From assembly GCA_030068145.1 (NCBI GenBank), contig JAPJBO010000095.1:1-64000 (forward strand): 64,000 nucleotides of DNA, in the 5' to 3' direction. The translations under genes and the position numbers were made by a program. Below the pieces are notes generated by a model. It saw only the letters and a program-made list of their open reading frames with translations, did not search any database and was not told where the DNA came from. Positions 11,446-21,267 of this stretch are shown in pieces. This stretch comes from Diplonema papillatum. Lineage: Eukaryota; Euglenozoa; Diplonemea; Diplonemida; Diplonemidae. The first letter of the stretch is position 1. Each line of letters begins with the position of its first letter.

Positions 11446-13450
11446 CTTGCTGTATCCTTGTGTGGCTTCCAAACTTGGAAGAACAATGCTTCGAAAGAAA
11501 CCCTCGTGTGAAGTCGAAGCTTCCACTACTAACTACTGAGACTTTCTTTGAAGGCCACAACTTCAGGGAGGTGAGCCTTTTCATTTCAATGTCGTTCATC
11601 TGAGCTTCGGATTCCTGCGAGGGCTTCTTTGAATGAATCGGTAATGAATACACAAAAACGGGTACCCGCAGCATTGACATCACCTGGGCTTCCCGAGGCC
11701 AGTCTCCTGCACTTGTTCTCCGCAGTTCCGACCCTCGAAAGAACATGGTTCGTCTTAGCGGTCAAGAATTGAAGAACATGAGTACCCATAGCACTGTCAG
11801 AACCTCTTGAATGACTCGCAATTCGCATGCTTTGACGGTTTCCGCAAGACGAGCTTTTCCAATCAACCAAACACACGGTCATTGTTGACCAACCAATTGG
11901 GGAAACAACATCTAAGACTGCCTGCATCGGCAGCGCGTTGAGCATGTTCCGGGTTTCCGAGGGACACCACGAGGAGGTGCAGGTCAGATTCTTGCCCCTC
12001 ATGTAGTAAGGAAACACGAGATATGAGACCTTCTCGCTTTCAAAAAGGGGGGCTTGTACTTCCGAAGTTCTGACCATCGAAATAACACTGTTCGCATGAG
12101 CATCGAATTCCTGTGGGGGTTTCTTTGGATGCATCGGTCCGAAATGGAAGAAAACGGGTACCCATAGCTCTCTCATAACCTCTTCAATGACTCACAACTC
12201 CACATACCCAGATAGTTTCCACACGAGACCCGCAGAACCACTCATCGATAACCCTTGGGCCCCGGAGGCCAGTCTACACTTCTTCACTTCCTGGTCTTTA
12301 GGGGCCATCTTGTTCAAGGAACGCCAAAAACGGCAATACGCGACTTTCTCCTGTTCTTGAATTCGGAGGGGCTTCTTCCCCGAAGTTCCGACCCTCGAAA
12401 GAACATCGTTCGTCTGAGCTTCGAATTCCTGTGAGGGCTTCTTTGGATGAATCGGTCAAAAATGGAAGAAAACGGGTACCCATAGCTTTCTCACAACTTC
12501 TTCAATGACTCGCAAATCCGCATACCCAGATTGTTTCCACACGAGACCCGCAGAACCACTCATTGATAACCCCTGGGCCTCCGGAGGCCAGTCTTCTTCA
12601 CTTCCTGGACTTTAAGGGCCATCTTGTTCGAGGAACGTCAAAAACGGCAACACGCGACCTTCTCCTGATGTCGAATTCGGGGGGGCTTGTTCCCCGAAGT
12701 TCCGACCCTTCAAAGAATGACGTTTGTCTGAGCTTCGAATTCCTGTGAGGGCTTCTTTGGATGAATCGGTCAAAAACGGAAGAAAACGGGTACCCATAGC
12801 TCTCCCAAAACCTCTTCAATGACTCGCAAATCCGCATGCTTTGACGGTTTCCGCAAGAAGAGCTTTTCCAATCAACCAAACACACGGTCATTGTTGACCA
12901 ACCAACTGGGGAAACAATATCAAAGACTGCCTGCGTCGGCCGCGCGTTCAGCACGTTTCCGAGGGACACCACGAGGAGGTGCAGGTCAGATTCTTGTCCC
13001 TCATGTAAAGAAACGCATGATAAGAGACCTTCTCCCTTTCAAAAGGGGGGGGGCTTGTACTCCGAAGTTCCGACCGGCGAAAGAACACTGTTCGTATGAG
13101 CTACGAATTCCTGTGAGGGTTTCTTTGGATGAATTGGTCAAAAAATCGAGAAAACGGGTACCCATAGCTCTCCCAGAACCTCTTCGATGACTCGCAAGTG
13201 GGCATACCTTGGTTGGTTTCGCGCGAAACTTCAAAGACCAGCTTTTCGGATCACCAAATTCGTCCGACATTGTCGCTATACATTGTGAACTTGTTTTTTG
13301 GTACTAAATTTTCCTGTTTTTGTTGCGTTTTTCGCTCTCTTTCGAGTCGGCCTCTTCACAAAGAGGCTGTTTCTAGAAGGAAGGCTGAAACACACTGAGA
13401 ATCAATCCAATACACGAGGGGCCCCGCAGGGCAACCGAGTGCGGGTTTGC
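11446..13450 (+). repeat. Complex tandem repeat, units near 316 bp, array A
   Basis: The marker ttcaatgactcgcaa recurs about every 316 bp (12186, 12504, 12817). Each unit contains gttccgaccctcgaaag, cgaattcctgtgagggcttc, acgggtacccatagctctc and agacccgcagaaccactca. Longer units also carry gggacaccacgaggaggtg. The array ends with the hairpin ggcctcttcacaaagaggc (13349-13367), a gggccccgc block and a short tttgcggg tail. Array B at 34456-36826 is the same block with extra units. Open frames such as minus 11586-12176 are repeat translations. Confidence 0.8.
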
Positions 13451-13832
13451 GGGGTGTTTGTGTTTTTGCTGGTTGCATGGTGGGGGGGGGTGACAAAAGA
13501 GAAGTGCAAACCTTGGCCGGACCGGACCTTTTGCCTGCACCCTCATCAAAAGGGCCAAAAACTGGTTCACGGGTCGCTTTTTGTCACTTTTTCAGGTCAT
13601 TTTGGGACACTTTTTCGCACTTTTTCGGACTTTGGTGGTTACTATTAGTTTGTGGGTACCGTTGTCCGTCTGTCTGTCTGTCTGTCTGTCTGTCCGAACC
13701 CGCGACTTTCTCAGGTCACTTTTTGACAAAAAAAAATTGGCCCAAAAGGGCCAAAAACTGGTTCACGGGCTTTTTAGGAAAGTTTGATCCACACCGGTGT
13801 GAAAAATATGACCCCAGACGGAACTTTGTTAT
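13451..13832. repeat. Short direct repeats and (GTCT)n microsatellite
   Basis: A tract of gtct units lies at about 13667-13694. The phrase agggccaaaaactggttcac occurs twice, at about 13551 and 13747, enclosing that tract. No coding sequence is recognised. Confidence 0.7.
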
Positions 13833-14205
13833 TCAGCTGTCCGGAAGTATCAAAATGTAATGGGCATACTCGTCGATGCCTTCATCGACGCTGACCGTCG
13901 CGGCCAGCGTGATGGCCACGACGGCGGCCAACCACGCCTCCACAGAACTGCCGGTTCTGTGCATGATGGGGGGGGCGGCTTTTTGTGGGGGGTGGGGGTT
14001 TTTTTTTTAAGGTTGAGAATGAACCTGGTAGGGGTTGGTTGTTTATGATATGCGGGCAAAGTGCAAAAAACCAATGAGCAGGGTATAAACAAAAAGGTTC
14101 AAATATGAATTAAACGCGCTTCTGTGGGCCGGTTCCCCGGCGGCACAGTGAGGCATCAATCAACGGATGATGTTGAGATGCATTGAATAAACGTAAGGAG
14201 GATAG
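13815..14205. repeat. Repeated island module, short copy 1
   Basis: Runs from about ggaactttgttattcagctg to cattgaataaacgtaagg. Two longer copies of the module lie at 16011-17245 and 20872-22108. An AT-rich ORF begins directly after each copy: 14206, about 17240 and 22119. The module contains the 43-residue ORF and a run of g/t homopolymers. Confidence 0.8.
13833..13964 (-). CDS. 43-residue hydrophobic ORF, copy 1 of 3
   Basis: Unrecognised small ORF starting MHRTGSSVEAW and ending LILPDS. The middle AWLAAVVAITLAATVSV could form one membrane segment. The same ORF is retained in the repeats at 16864-16995 and 21726-21857. Since the whole surrounding block is duplicated, conservation of the frame is weak evidence for function. 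It could equally be an exon fragment: upstream on its strand lie an A-rich run and a CAAAAAG that could serve as an acceptor. Confidence 0.3.
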   Translation of the reverse strand: MHRTGSSVEAWLAAVVAITLAATVSVDEGIDEYAHYILILPDS

Positions 14206-14732
14206 CCTGATCTTGCAAAATATACCAAACGTTACTCGAATCCCGCATTAGCTTGTGTAAGCTTTCGCAACAAAGTCTCCGAGACTTTTTGCGAACTGTA
14301 TCCAGAATGCGAATACGAAATCATAACTGAAAACAACGGCATGCCGTACATTAGTTACAACGAAATTGGTAGTAACCAAATCATGAACAACGTGTTCATG
14401 CATGTGGTTACTACCATTACCGATTTTGACTTCAGTACAGCCGTACGATATGGATCTTCGGGTAATGTTCTTGTTAGTTTAGCTGATATGTACTTTGGAT
14501 TCTGTTACAATCTTGCTGATAACTTCAGCGATGATGAAATCAAGAACAACAAGAAAGAATGTCAGCGTAAACTTAACGACAAGATGAAGAACGAGTTGTA
14601 TGAGAGATTTTCCAGTGGATATATTAACCAATTTTCTTTGATTTTCAAACCCAATGGATGGACAAAACGAGAATATATTGACGTAGTACGTGCGCTCGGC
14701 TAAGGCCGGCGCGTGGCGAGACTGGAGGCAGC

Positions 14733-15743
14733 AGTTAAAGTTCGGGGAACAGCAAAGTTCGGGCGAAGCGAAGTTCGGGCAATGCTAAGTTCTGGTGAAG
14801 CAAAGTTCGGGTGAAGCTAAGTTCGGGCGAAACAAAGTTCGGGCGAAGCAAAGTTCGGGCGAAACAAAGTCCGGGCGAAGCTAAGTTCTGGGTGAAGCAA
14901 AGTTCGGACGTTCTGGTGAAGCTAAGATCGGGCGAAAAAGTTCGGCGAAGCTAAGTTCGGGTGAAGCAAAGTTCGGGCGAAGCTAAGTTCTGGTGAAGCA
15001 AAGTTCGGGCGAAGCAAAGTTCGGGTCAAGCTAAGTTCGGGCGAAACAAAGTGCGGGCGAAGCTAAGTTCTGGGGGAAGCAAAGTTCTGAAGCAAAGTTC
15101 TGGTGAAGCAAAGTTCTGGTGAAGCAAAGTTCGGGCGAAGCAAAGTTCGGGTCAAGCTAAGTTCGGGCGAAACAAAGTCCGGGCGAAGCTAAGTTCTGGG
15201 GGAAGCAAAGTTCGGGTGAAGCAAAGTTCTGGTGAAGCTAAGATCGGGCGAAACAAAGTTCGGGCGAAGCTAAGTTCGGGTGAAGCTAAGTTCGGGTGAA
15301 GCAAAGTTCTGGTGAAGCAAAGTTCGGGCGAAGCAAAGTTCGGGTCAAGCTAAGTTCGGGCGAAACAAAGTCCGGGCGAAGCAAAGTTCTGGGGGAAGCA
15401 AAGTTCGGGTGAAGCAAAGTTCTGGTGAAGCTAAGATCGGGCGAAACAAAGTTCGGGCGAAGCTAAGTTCGGGTGAAGCTAAGTTCGGGTGAAGCAAAGT
15501 TCTGGTGAAGCAAAGTTCGGGCGAAGCAAAGTTCGGGTCAAGCTAAGTTCGGGCGAAACAAAGTCCGGGCGAAGCTAAGTTCTGGGGGAAGCAAAGTTCG
15601 GGTGAAGCAAAGTTCTGGTGAAGCTAAGATCGGGCGAAACAAAGTTCGGGCGAAGCTAAGTTCGGGTGAAGCTAAGTTCGGGTGAAGCAAAGTTCTGGTG
15701 AAGCAAAGTTCGGGCGAAGTTCGGGTGAAGCAAAGTTCTGGTG
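14733..15743 (+). repeat. 17-bp minisatellite with higher-order period
   Basis: About 58 copies of gcgaagcaaagttcggg with variants such as gtgaagctaagttctgg. A marker variant, ctaagatcgggcg, recurs at 15238, 15431 and 15624, exactly 193 bp apart. The array therefore evolved by amplification of an 11-unit block. Confidence 0.9.
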
Positions 15744-15745
15744 AA

Positions 15746-16015
15746 CATTGCATGTTCATAGGACCTCCAGTCTCGAAAAATTCTCAAAAACTTCAAACCG
15801 AAAAAAACACTCCGCGCGGGGATCGAACCGCGGACCTGTGGGTCCGGAGACCGTCGCACTGTTGAAGTGGACCATGCAGGCATGAAATCCGAAAAACGGA
15901 AAAAGCCAGCTCCGCGCTATTATCTAGTTCAAAAACAGTACATTTTTAAAAGTGGGGTTGGCTCGAATAGAGGCTATTCACATTGCATGTTCATAGGACC
16001 TCCAGTCTCGAAAAA
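15746..16015. repeat. 35-bp perfect direct repeat around a tRNA-like block
   Basis: The 35-bp sequence starting cattgcatgttcatagg occupies 15746-15780 and 15981-16015. The 200 bp between them carry the tRNA-like sequence. The layout fits a retroposon with an unusually long target duplication or a local duplication. Confidence 0.75.
15808..15881 (-). tRNA. tRNA-like sequence, probably pseudogene or SINE head
   Basis: On the minus strand the block contains the B-box-type ggttcgatccc, a possible anticodon loop ctccgga (Arg CCG), and gcatggtccacttcaac in the A-box region. The T-arm can pair (CGCGG with CCGCG), but the acceptor stem does not close and the anticodon stem is poor. It is not a convincing functional tRNA. 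Confidence 0.35.
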
Positions 16016-17245
16016 TCTATTGTAGACTCTTTCAACAGAGAGAATCTATTTTCGAGAAAACATTCGAACCAAAACATTCGCGATATCGTGAGCCTCATCG
16101 AGGAAAAGTTGTGGTTTGAACCGAAATTCTTGAACAAATATCTTACAGTAGAAGTATCGAGCGAGAAAAAGGTAGGTGGTAGTCCTGTATCTGTAGCGAG
16201 TAATCCAGTGGCAAAGGCTGCGGGAGGGAAACACGGAAAAGGAAGTAAGGCGCCGGAAGGCGAAGTACCGAAAGGAAGTAAAACATCGAAAGGGAAAGGC
16301 GGAAAAGGAAGTAAGGGCGGAAGCAAGGGCGGAAAAGGAAGCAAAGGAGGAAAGGAAGTAAGGGTGGAAGCAAAGGCGGAAGCAAGGAAGGGCGAGAAAC
16401 CCCAGTAGATTAACCCCGGCTCACAATCGAAGAAATTTAGAACTCCATCTAGAGTTCTAAGCTCTTTTTCTCGTTGAAACAATGATCGAGCAAAGGTTTA
16501 TATTTTTCTCTCGGAAATTCATTCAAATATTCTACAGTTTTTCCATACAGAAGAGAGGGCCTGCGGGCAGGCGACTTGGCGGGGCGGCAGCGGGGCTTCG
16601 AAGCACGCCTGCGGGCGTGCTGCTGCTGGGCCTGTTCCTGTTGGGGGTTTGTTGTTCTGCTTCGGTTCTTAATGCAAAAGGGATCTTCAAAAAAACGAAC
16701 AATAAAGTGCGAGGTTTACCTGATGAATATCAGGCCCGCCCCGGTCGGGGCGTGCCTGCTCGCCCTTGCCGCGCGCTTCGAGTTGGGGGCTTCCGAGCCT
16801 GCCCCTCTTCGCCGGCGCGCCCCCCTGTGTGGAGTTGGTGACATGTGCTTGGAACTTTGTTATTCAGCTGTCCGGAAGTATCAAAATGTAATGGGCATAC
16901 TCGTCGATGCCTTCATCGACGCTGACCGTCGCGGCCAGCGTGATGGCCACGACGGCGGCCAACCACGCCTCCACAGAACTGCCGGTTCTGTGCATGATGG
17001 GGGGGGCGGCTTTTTGTGGGGGGTGGGGTTTTTTTTTTAAGGTTGAGAATGAACCTGGTAGGGGTTGGTTGTTTATGATATGCGGGCAAAGTGCAAAACA
17101 CCAATGAGCAGGGTATAAACAAAAAGGTTCAAATATGAATTAAATGCGCTTCTGTGGGCCGGTTCCCCGGCGGCACAGTGAGGCATCAATCAACGGATGA
17201 TGTTGAGATGCATTGAATAAACGTAAGGACGTAAGGTACGACGAA
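16011..17245. repeat. Repeated island module, long copy 2
   Basis: Closely similar to 20872-22108. The module contains the 3' half of island ORF A, a GC-rich stretch (16555-16850) with the inverted pair cctgat/atcagg at 16723-16738, the 43-residue ORF, and the closing aaacgtaaggacgtaagg. The two copies differ by a few bases, so the duplication is recent or homogenised. Confidence 0.85.
16864..16995 (-). CDS. 43-residue hydrophobic ORF, copy 2 of 3
   Basis: Same reading frame and product as 13833-13964. It lies within the duplicated module and has no independent support. Confidence 0.3.
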   Translation of the reverse strand: MHRTGSSVEAWLAAVVAITLAATVSVDEGIDEYAHYILILPDS

Positions 17246-17292
17246 TATCCCCAGCTTTAACTTCTGTATGTCGTGACTATGCCGACGAATAC

Positions 17293-17826
17293 TTGGAGCA
17301 AGTTGTCACAACAGTTAATTTTCTTGAGAAAACCTTCCACGAGATAAAACAAAGTTTCAACACCCTTGTCACCCGCGAGAACCGCGAGAACCGCGAGGAA
17401 GAACTCGGGGGATATGAGTTTGACGGAGAAGAAACTGAAGAAGATGAAAACCTTACCGGAGAAACCCCCGAGCCAAGTCCCGAAGACGACTCCGAGCCAA
17501 GTCCCGAAGACGACTCTGGCGATTCTGATTGGATGATGGTCCCAGAGTCTATTACAAGGCCGTCTGATAACATCGTAAAACATAATCTCGACACGAATGC
17601 ACGATGTCACATCTTCAACGACAAAGCAAAACAATTGTCGGAATTGATCGCCGTGGTTCTGAAGAATAAAATTCCGGACCCTCTCAGAAATGAATTAATA
17701 GAAATCCTTAAAACCACCGAAGCCGCGAAACGCTACCTGAATAAGTCAAAAGAGATTGCAGTTAACCACAACTGCTTTCCTCTCACAAATGCAAATCTCC
17801 AATCAAAATGGGTTGAAATATATTGA
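17293..17826 (+). CDS. Island ORF B, acidic, unrecognised
   Basis: A 177-codon frame that stays open upstream to about 17240, so its true start is uncertain. Near the N-terminus TTVNFLEKTFHEIKQSF could be helical. The middle is strongly acidic, with the tandem peptide EPSPEDDS. The C-terminal part, NDKAKQLSELIAVVLKN to NLQSKWVEIY, looks alpha-helical. The stop at 17824 lies 10 bp before the piggyBac target duplication. Composition matches island ORF A and differs from the GC-rich elements around it. No family is recognised. Confidence 0.45.
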   Translation: MEQVVTTVNFLEKTFHEIKQSFNTLVTRENRENREEELGGYEFDGEETEEDENLTGETPEPSPEDDSEPSPEDDSGDSDWMMVPESITRPSDNIVKHNLDTNARCHIFNDKAKQLSELIAVVLKNKIPDPLRNELIEILKTTEAAKRYLNKSKEIAVNHNCFPLTNANLQSKWVEIY

Positions 17827-17839
17827 CACCCTTTCTTAG

Positions 17840-20423
17840 CCCAACTCCGACCAACCGGACATATATGTCCGGTTTAATCTGGATTTTTCTGTAGGGGTGC
17901 TCAGGAGGCGCCAAATAATTCCCAAAAATATGGAATTCACCCATTTCGAGCAAATCCTTTCATTGCCGCCCTCGAATGTCAAAAATTCGTCAGCAATGAC
18001 GATTGAAACCAAGTGGCGAGATTGGGGAAACCCCCGGAAAACCGGCTTTTTCAATGCCTTGTCATCAACAGTCGAAACAATCCAGGAACTTGGGCAGTGA
18101 AAAGTACAAAATGTCTGGAAGGAAGCGGGCGGCCACGGATATGGAGAGTGTGGGGTCGACAGAAGAAGAGGACAACGAGGAAGCAGAAGAGGTGGAAGAG
18201 GAAGAGGACGAGGAAGAAGAAGAGGATGAAGAAGAGGAAGAGGATGACGATGACGACAACAACAGGTCGGGAAGGACAGTGCGCGAACAAGTGCATCATC
18301 TCGACGCCACCGCGCTTGGGCGGGTGACAGTGGTCGACTCTTGCGGGAACTGGGACAGGCAACGGTCGCGACGTGAGTTCGGCGGTATCCGGGGTGTGAC
18401 ACTGCAGCTGCGTGACGAGCAGAGCGGGGTGGAGTGCGGGTACATCGCACTCATGCGAGCGATGGAGGGAAGTTTTGCGATGCCATCGGCATTGAACATT
18501 CTCAGCTTCGCCCGCGAACATTTCGACGTGCGTTGCAGGAGTGTGGCACGCTTACCGGAGCTGGACACTTATCAGGTATCGAGCTTCTGCCTCCAACACG
18601 GTATCGGATTCCAGCCCAATCCGGAGACAGTGTACACAGCGCTGTACAACTGGGCCGTGCTGAGAGGAACCGGCTCAGTCGAGCGAGGCGAAGACCGACC
18701 CCACCCGGCCAACGTCGTGTTCCTGGCCAACCCGCGGGTTCAGAGCGGTGATCTCGGCCACTTTATGAACATTTTTTTTGGCGAGCCACCAAAAGAACAG
18801 GCGCCGAAGTCCTCCGCAAAGCCTGCACCGAAGCGCCCCGGCCGGCCACCAAAAGAACAGGCGCCGAAGCCCTCCGCAAAGCCTGCACCGAAGCGCCCCG
18901 GCCGACCACGAAAAGGACCGGCACAGAAGCCCCCCGCAAACCCAGCACCGCGAGGCCGCCCACCGAATACTGAGAGCGCTGCGGTCAAGGCAGCAGGTGC
19001 AGCGATCAAGTCCTTGTCGTGGAGCAGCAAAGTCGAGCCCAACCTCGAATTCCCTTTCAACGCCAAGAAGACCGGACCGAATCCGTCCTACGACCTTGAT
19101 GAGGATTCCTCCCCCACTGACATCTTCAGATGCATGTTCACCGACCTGGTGGTCACCCAGATCATTGGGCACATGAGTGTGTATGCTGCAGGGAAAGAGG
19201 GTATCTCGTACGAAGCACCCGATATTGCGGAATTTCTTCGCTGGTGTGCTGTCACATACGCGATGGGGTTGTCCGTGAAACAGGATCTCTACTCGTACTG
19301 GTCCGTGGACCCTATCGAACAATGCGCGTTTTTTTCTGAAACCATGTCCAGGAAAAGGTGGCACGATATTCACAGGACGCTGCACTTCACAGACCCCCTC
19401 AGTGGAAAGAAGGAACACCCGGACCGACTCATCAAGATAAGAGATATTTTCCAGCTTGTGTCTCTCCAATGGCGGGATGTCTATGCTCCCGATAAAGAAC
19501 TTAGCTTTGATGAGTCGATCATCAAGTACAAAGGTCGTGTCAGCTTCAAGCAATACATGCCCATGAAACGGCATCGATTCGGTTTGAAGTGTTTTGTTCT
19601 GGCTGAGTCACAGACTGGTTACACATTGGTATCGTCAGTGTATACCGGTAAGATTGACACGGATACTAACCCTGGCCCCGTGAACGTTGGTGAGCGTGAA
19701 CTTCTTGCAGCTGCGGCTCTGTATGCATACTCAGGAAGGCACATGTACATGGACAACTACTACACAAGCATTCCCCTCATGCTAAAATTATACACCTTGG
19801 GATTCCACGCGGCCGGAACTGTCCGCAAAAATCGGAACGGGATCCCACTTTTTAGCAAGTCCCAAAAGAAGCGCGGCCGCCCATCCCAAGCGGATAAGGC
19901 TGCGGCCCCGAAACGCGGCCATTGCCAGTATCGCCAAAGTTCGCCGATCACGTTCTTGGAGTGGGTTGACAAGCGTGAAGTCCGCATGTTGTCAACACTC
20001 CCCATTGGAACAACAATGACCGAGCTTGAGCGTCGCTGCAAGGGGGGAAAGCGGTTGAAGGTCAGTAAGCCAGACATCGTGGTTGCTTACAACAAACACA
20101 TGGGGGGGGTAGATCGCTGCGACCAGTACCTTGCCCGGGCGACACGATTCATGCAGGGCAAACGATGGTATATGAAAGTCTTCTTTTATTTGCTCGAAGT
20201 GTCTGCGTTGAACAGTTTTATCTTGTACAAGCGTCTTGGTAAGAATCGCGGGTCCTTACCCTTCAAGGACTTCAGAAAAGAGCTCATCCGCGGGTTACTT
20301 GCTGACAACCGCAGTACTGAGGACTTCAGCCCCGGAACGCGCACACCTCGGGCTAGCGACCACCTGTCAATGAAAAATAGGAAAAAGTGGAAATTAACCT
20401 GTAGGTGCTTGGTCGGAGTTGGG
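17840..20423 (+). mobile_element. piggyBac-type DNA transposon, TTAG target duplication
   Basis: Inverted ends are cccaactccgaccaa at 17840-17854 and its exact reverse complement at 20409-20423. TTAG flanks both sides, at 17836-17839 and 20424-20427. piggyBac elements normally duplicate TTAA, so TTAG is a variant. A perfect 18-bp palindrome, ccggacatatatgtccgg, abuts the left end at 17855-17872. The 2584-bp element carries one transposase gene and lies between island ORF B and two short tandem repeats. Confidence 0.85.
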
Positions 20424-20528
20424 TTAGCATACAATTTTTACCTTTCCCCGAGACCTTTCCCCGAGACCTCCCACCCAAGGGCCCTCTATAACCATTTTTT
20501 TTCTCGGTTATCATTATCACAACTATAA
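18111..20528 (+). CDS. piggyBac transposase (DDE_Tnp_1_7)
   Basis: Catalyses cut-and-paste transposition. I prefer the ATG at 18111 (MSGRKRAAT); an in-frame ATG also exists at 18003. The protein starts with a long Glu/Asp tract. A region follows at about residues 65-220 with GVECGYIALMRAM and GDLGHFMNIF, resembling a C...H cysteine-protease layout. Three AT-hook-like GRP motifs come next, e.g. KRPGRPRK. The catalytic Asp residues are D467 (SFDESI), D548 (YMDNYYTS) and D668 (GGVDRCDQ). An insert between the last two has a further hook, KKRGRPS. The usual Cys-rich C-terminal finger is absent. The frame runs through the right inverted end into flanking DNA, so the last 35 residues are not native. 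Confidence 0.85.
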   Translation: MSGRKRAATDMESVGSTEEEDNEEAEEVEEEEDEEEEEDEEEEEDDDDDNNRSGRTVREQVHHLDATALGRVTVVDSCGNWDRQRSRREFGGIRGVTLQLRDEQSGVECGYIALMRAMEGSFAMPSALNILSFAREHFDVRCRSVARLPELDTYQVSSFCLQHGIGFQPNPETVYTALYNWAVLRGTGSVERGEDRPHPANVVFLANPRVQSGDLGHFMNIFFGEPPKEQAPKSSAKPAPKRPGRPPKEQAPKPSAKPAPKRPGRPRKGPAQKPPANPAPRGRPPNTESAAVKAAGAAIKSLSWSSKVEPNLEFPFNAKKTGPNPSYDLDEDSSPTDIFRCMFTDLVVTQIIGHMSVYAAGKEGISYEAPDIAEFLRWCAVTYAMGLSVKQDLYSYWSVDPIEQCAFFSETMSRKRWHDIHRTLHFTDPLSGKKEHPDRLIKIRDIFQLVSLQWRDVYAPDKELSFDESIIKYKGRVSFKQYMPMKRHRFGLKCFVLAESQTGYTLVSSVYTGKIDTDTNPGPVNVGERELLAAAALYAYSGRHMYMDNYYTSIPLMLKLYTLGFHAAGTVRKNRNGIPLFSKSQKKRGRPSQADKAAAPKRGHCQYRQSSPITFLEWVDKREVRMLSTLPIGTTMTELERRCKGGKRLKVSKPDIVVAYNKHMGGVDRCDQYLARATRFMQGKRWYMKVFFYLLEVSALNSFILYKRLGKNRGSLPFKDFRKELIRGLLADNRSTEDFSPGTRTPRASDHLSMKNRKKWKLTCRCLVGVGLAYNFYLSPRPFPETSHPRALYNHFFSRLSLSQL

Positions 20529-20544
20529 AGAGGTGATACTATCA

Positions 20545-20740
20545 TAGTTATCCAGAGATTATCCAGAGATTATCCAGAGATTATCCAGAGATTATCCAGA
20601 GATTTATAAGCAACAGATGTATCAAGAATATCAAGATTATTTGTTTCGAAAGCTATAAATCTAATATAAATCTAATATAAATCTAATATAAATCTAATAT
20701 AAATCTAATATAAATCTAATATAAATCTAATATAAATCTT
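20545..20740. repeat. Two 11-bp tandem repeats
   Basis: Five copies of ttatccagaga at about 20549-20604, then about eight copies of ctaatataaat at 20660-20738. The two motifs are unrelated but share the same period. They lie just outside the right end of the piggyBac element. Confidence 0.9.
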
Positions 20741-20821
20741 AGACATTAATGTCTCGCATAGGTTGTGGTTATTATCTTTATCGGTTATCTTCTGGGAAAT
20801 AATAATATTATTTCCAATTTT

Positions 20822-21267
20822 CTTTGATTTTCAAACCCAATGGATGGACAAAACGAGAATATATTGACGTAAAATCTATTGTAGACTCTTTCAACAGAGA
20901 GAATCTATTTTCGAGAAAACATTCGAACCAAAACATTCGCGATATCGTGAGCCTCATCGAGGAAAAGTTGTGGTTTGAACCGAAATTCTTGAACAAATAT
21001 CTTACAGTAGAAGTATCGAGCGAGAAAAAGGTAGGTGGTAGTCCTGTATCTGTAGCGAGTAATCCAGTGGCAAAGGCTGCGGGAGGAAAACACGGAAAAG
21101 GAAGTAAGGCGCCGGAAGGCGAAGTACCGAAAGGAAGTAAAACATCGAAAGGGAAAGGCGGAAAAGGAAGTAAGGGCGGAAGCAAGGGCGGAAAAGGAAG
21201 CAAAGGAGGAAAGGAAGTAAGGGTGGAAGCAAAGGCGGAAGCAAGGAAGGGCGAGAAACCCCAGTAG
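20822..21267 (+). pseudogene. Island ORF A, copy 2, 5'-truncated
   Basis: Begins at FSLIFKPNGWTK and continues without interruption through KREYIDVKSIVDSF to the Lys/Gly-rich tail, ending in GEKPQ. Compared with 14206-16408 it lacks the first 140 or so residues but preserves the empty insertion site. A start codon is available at 20824, but truncation within a conserved segment argues against a functional gene. Confidence 0.55.

Larger units (their letters stand above)
14717..16010. mobile_element. Minisatellite-bearing insertion with short inverted ends
   Basis: This is the insertion inside island ORF A. It has cgagactggagg at 14717-14728 and the exact reverse complement cctccagtctcg at 15999-16010. 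About 27 bp of foreign sequence lies outside the left motif. The body is a 17-bp minisatellite followed by a tRNA-like block. The empty site is visible in copy 2 at about 20870. A target duplication is not clear. Confidence 0.5.
14206..16408 (+). pseudogene. Island ORF A, split by a 1.3-kb insertion
   Basis: An unrecognised AT-rich gene. The frame is open from 14206, just after a TAG, through YEIITENNGMPYISYNEIG to KREYIDV at about 14689, and resumes at about 16014 with SIVDSFNRENLFSRKHS. Its C-terminus is Lys/Gly-rich, with repeats such as GKGSKGGSKGGK, and it stops at 16408. Copy 2 at 20822-21267 lacks the insertion and joins the two parts as TKREYIDVKSIVDSF, which proves the interruption. 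The joined product would be about 280 residues, with an acidic/hydrophobic first part and a basic tail. No family is recognised. Confidence 0.6.

Noticed and set aside
15808..15881. Functional tRNA-Arg gene
   Set aside because: The acceptor stem does not pair and the anticodon stem is weak, so I list it only as tRNA-like.
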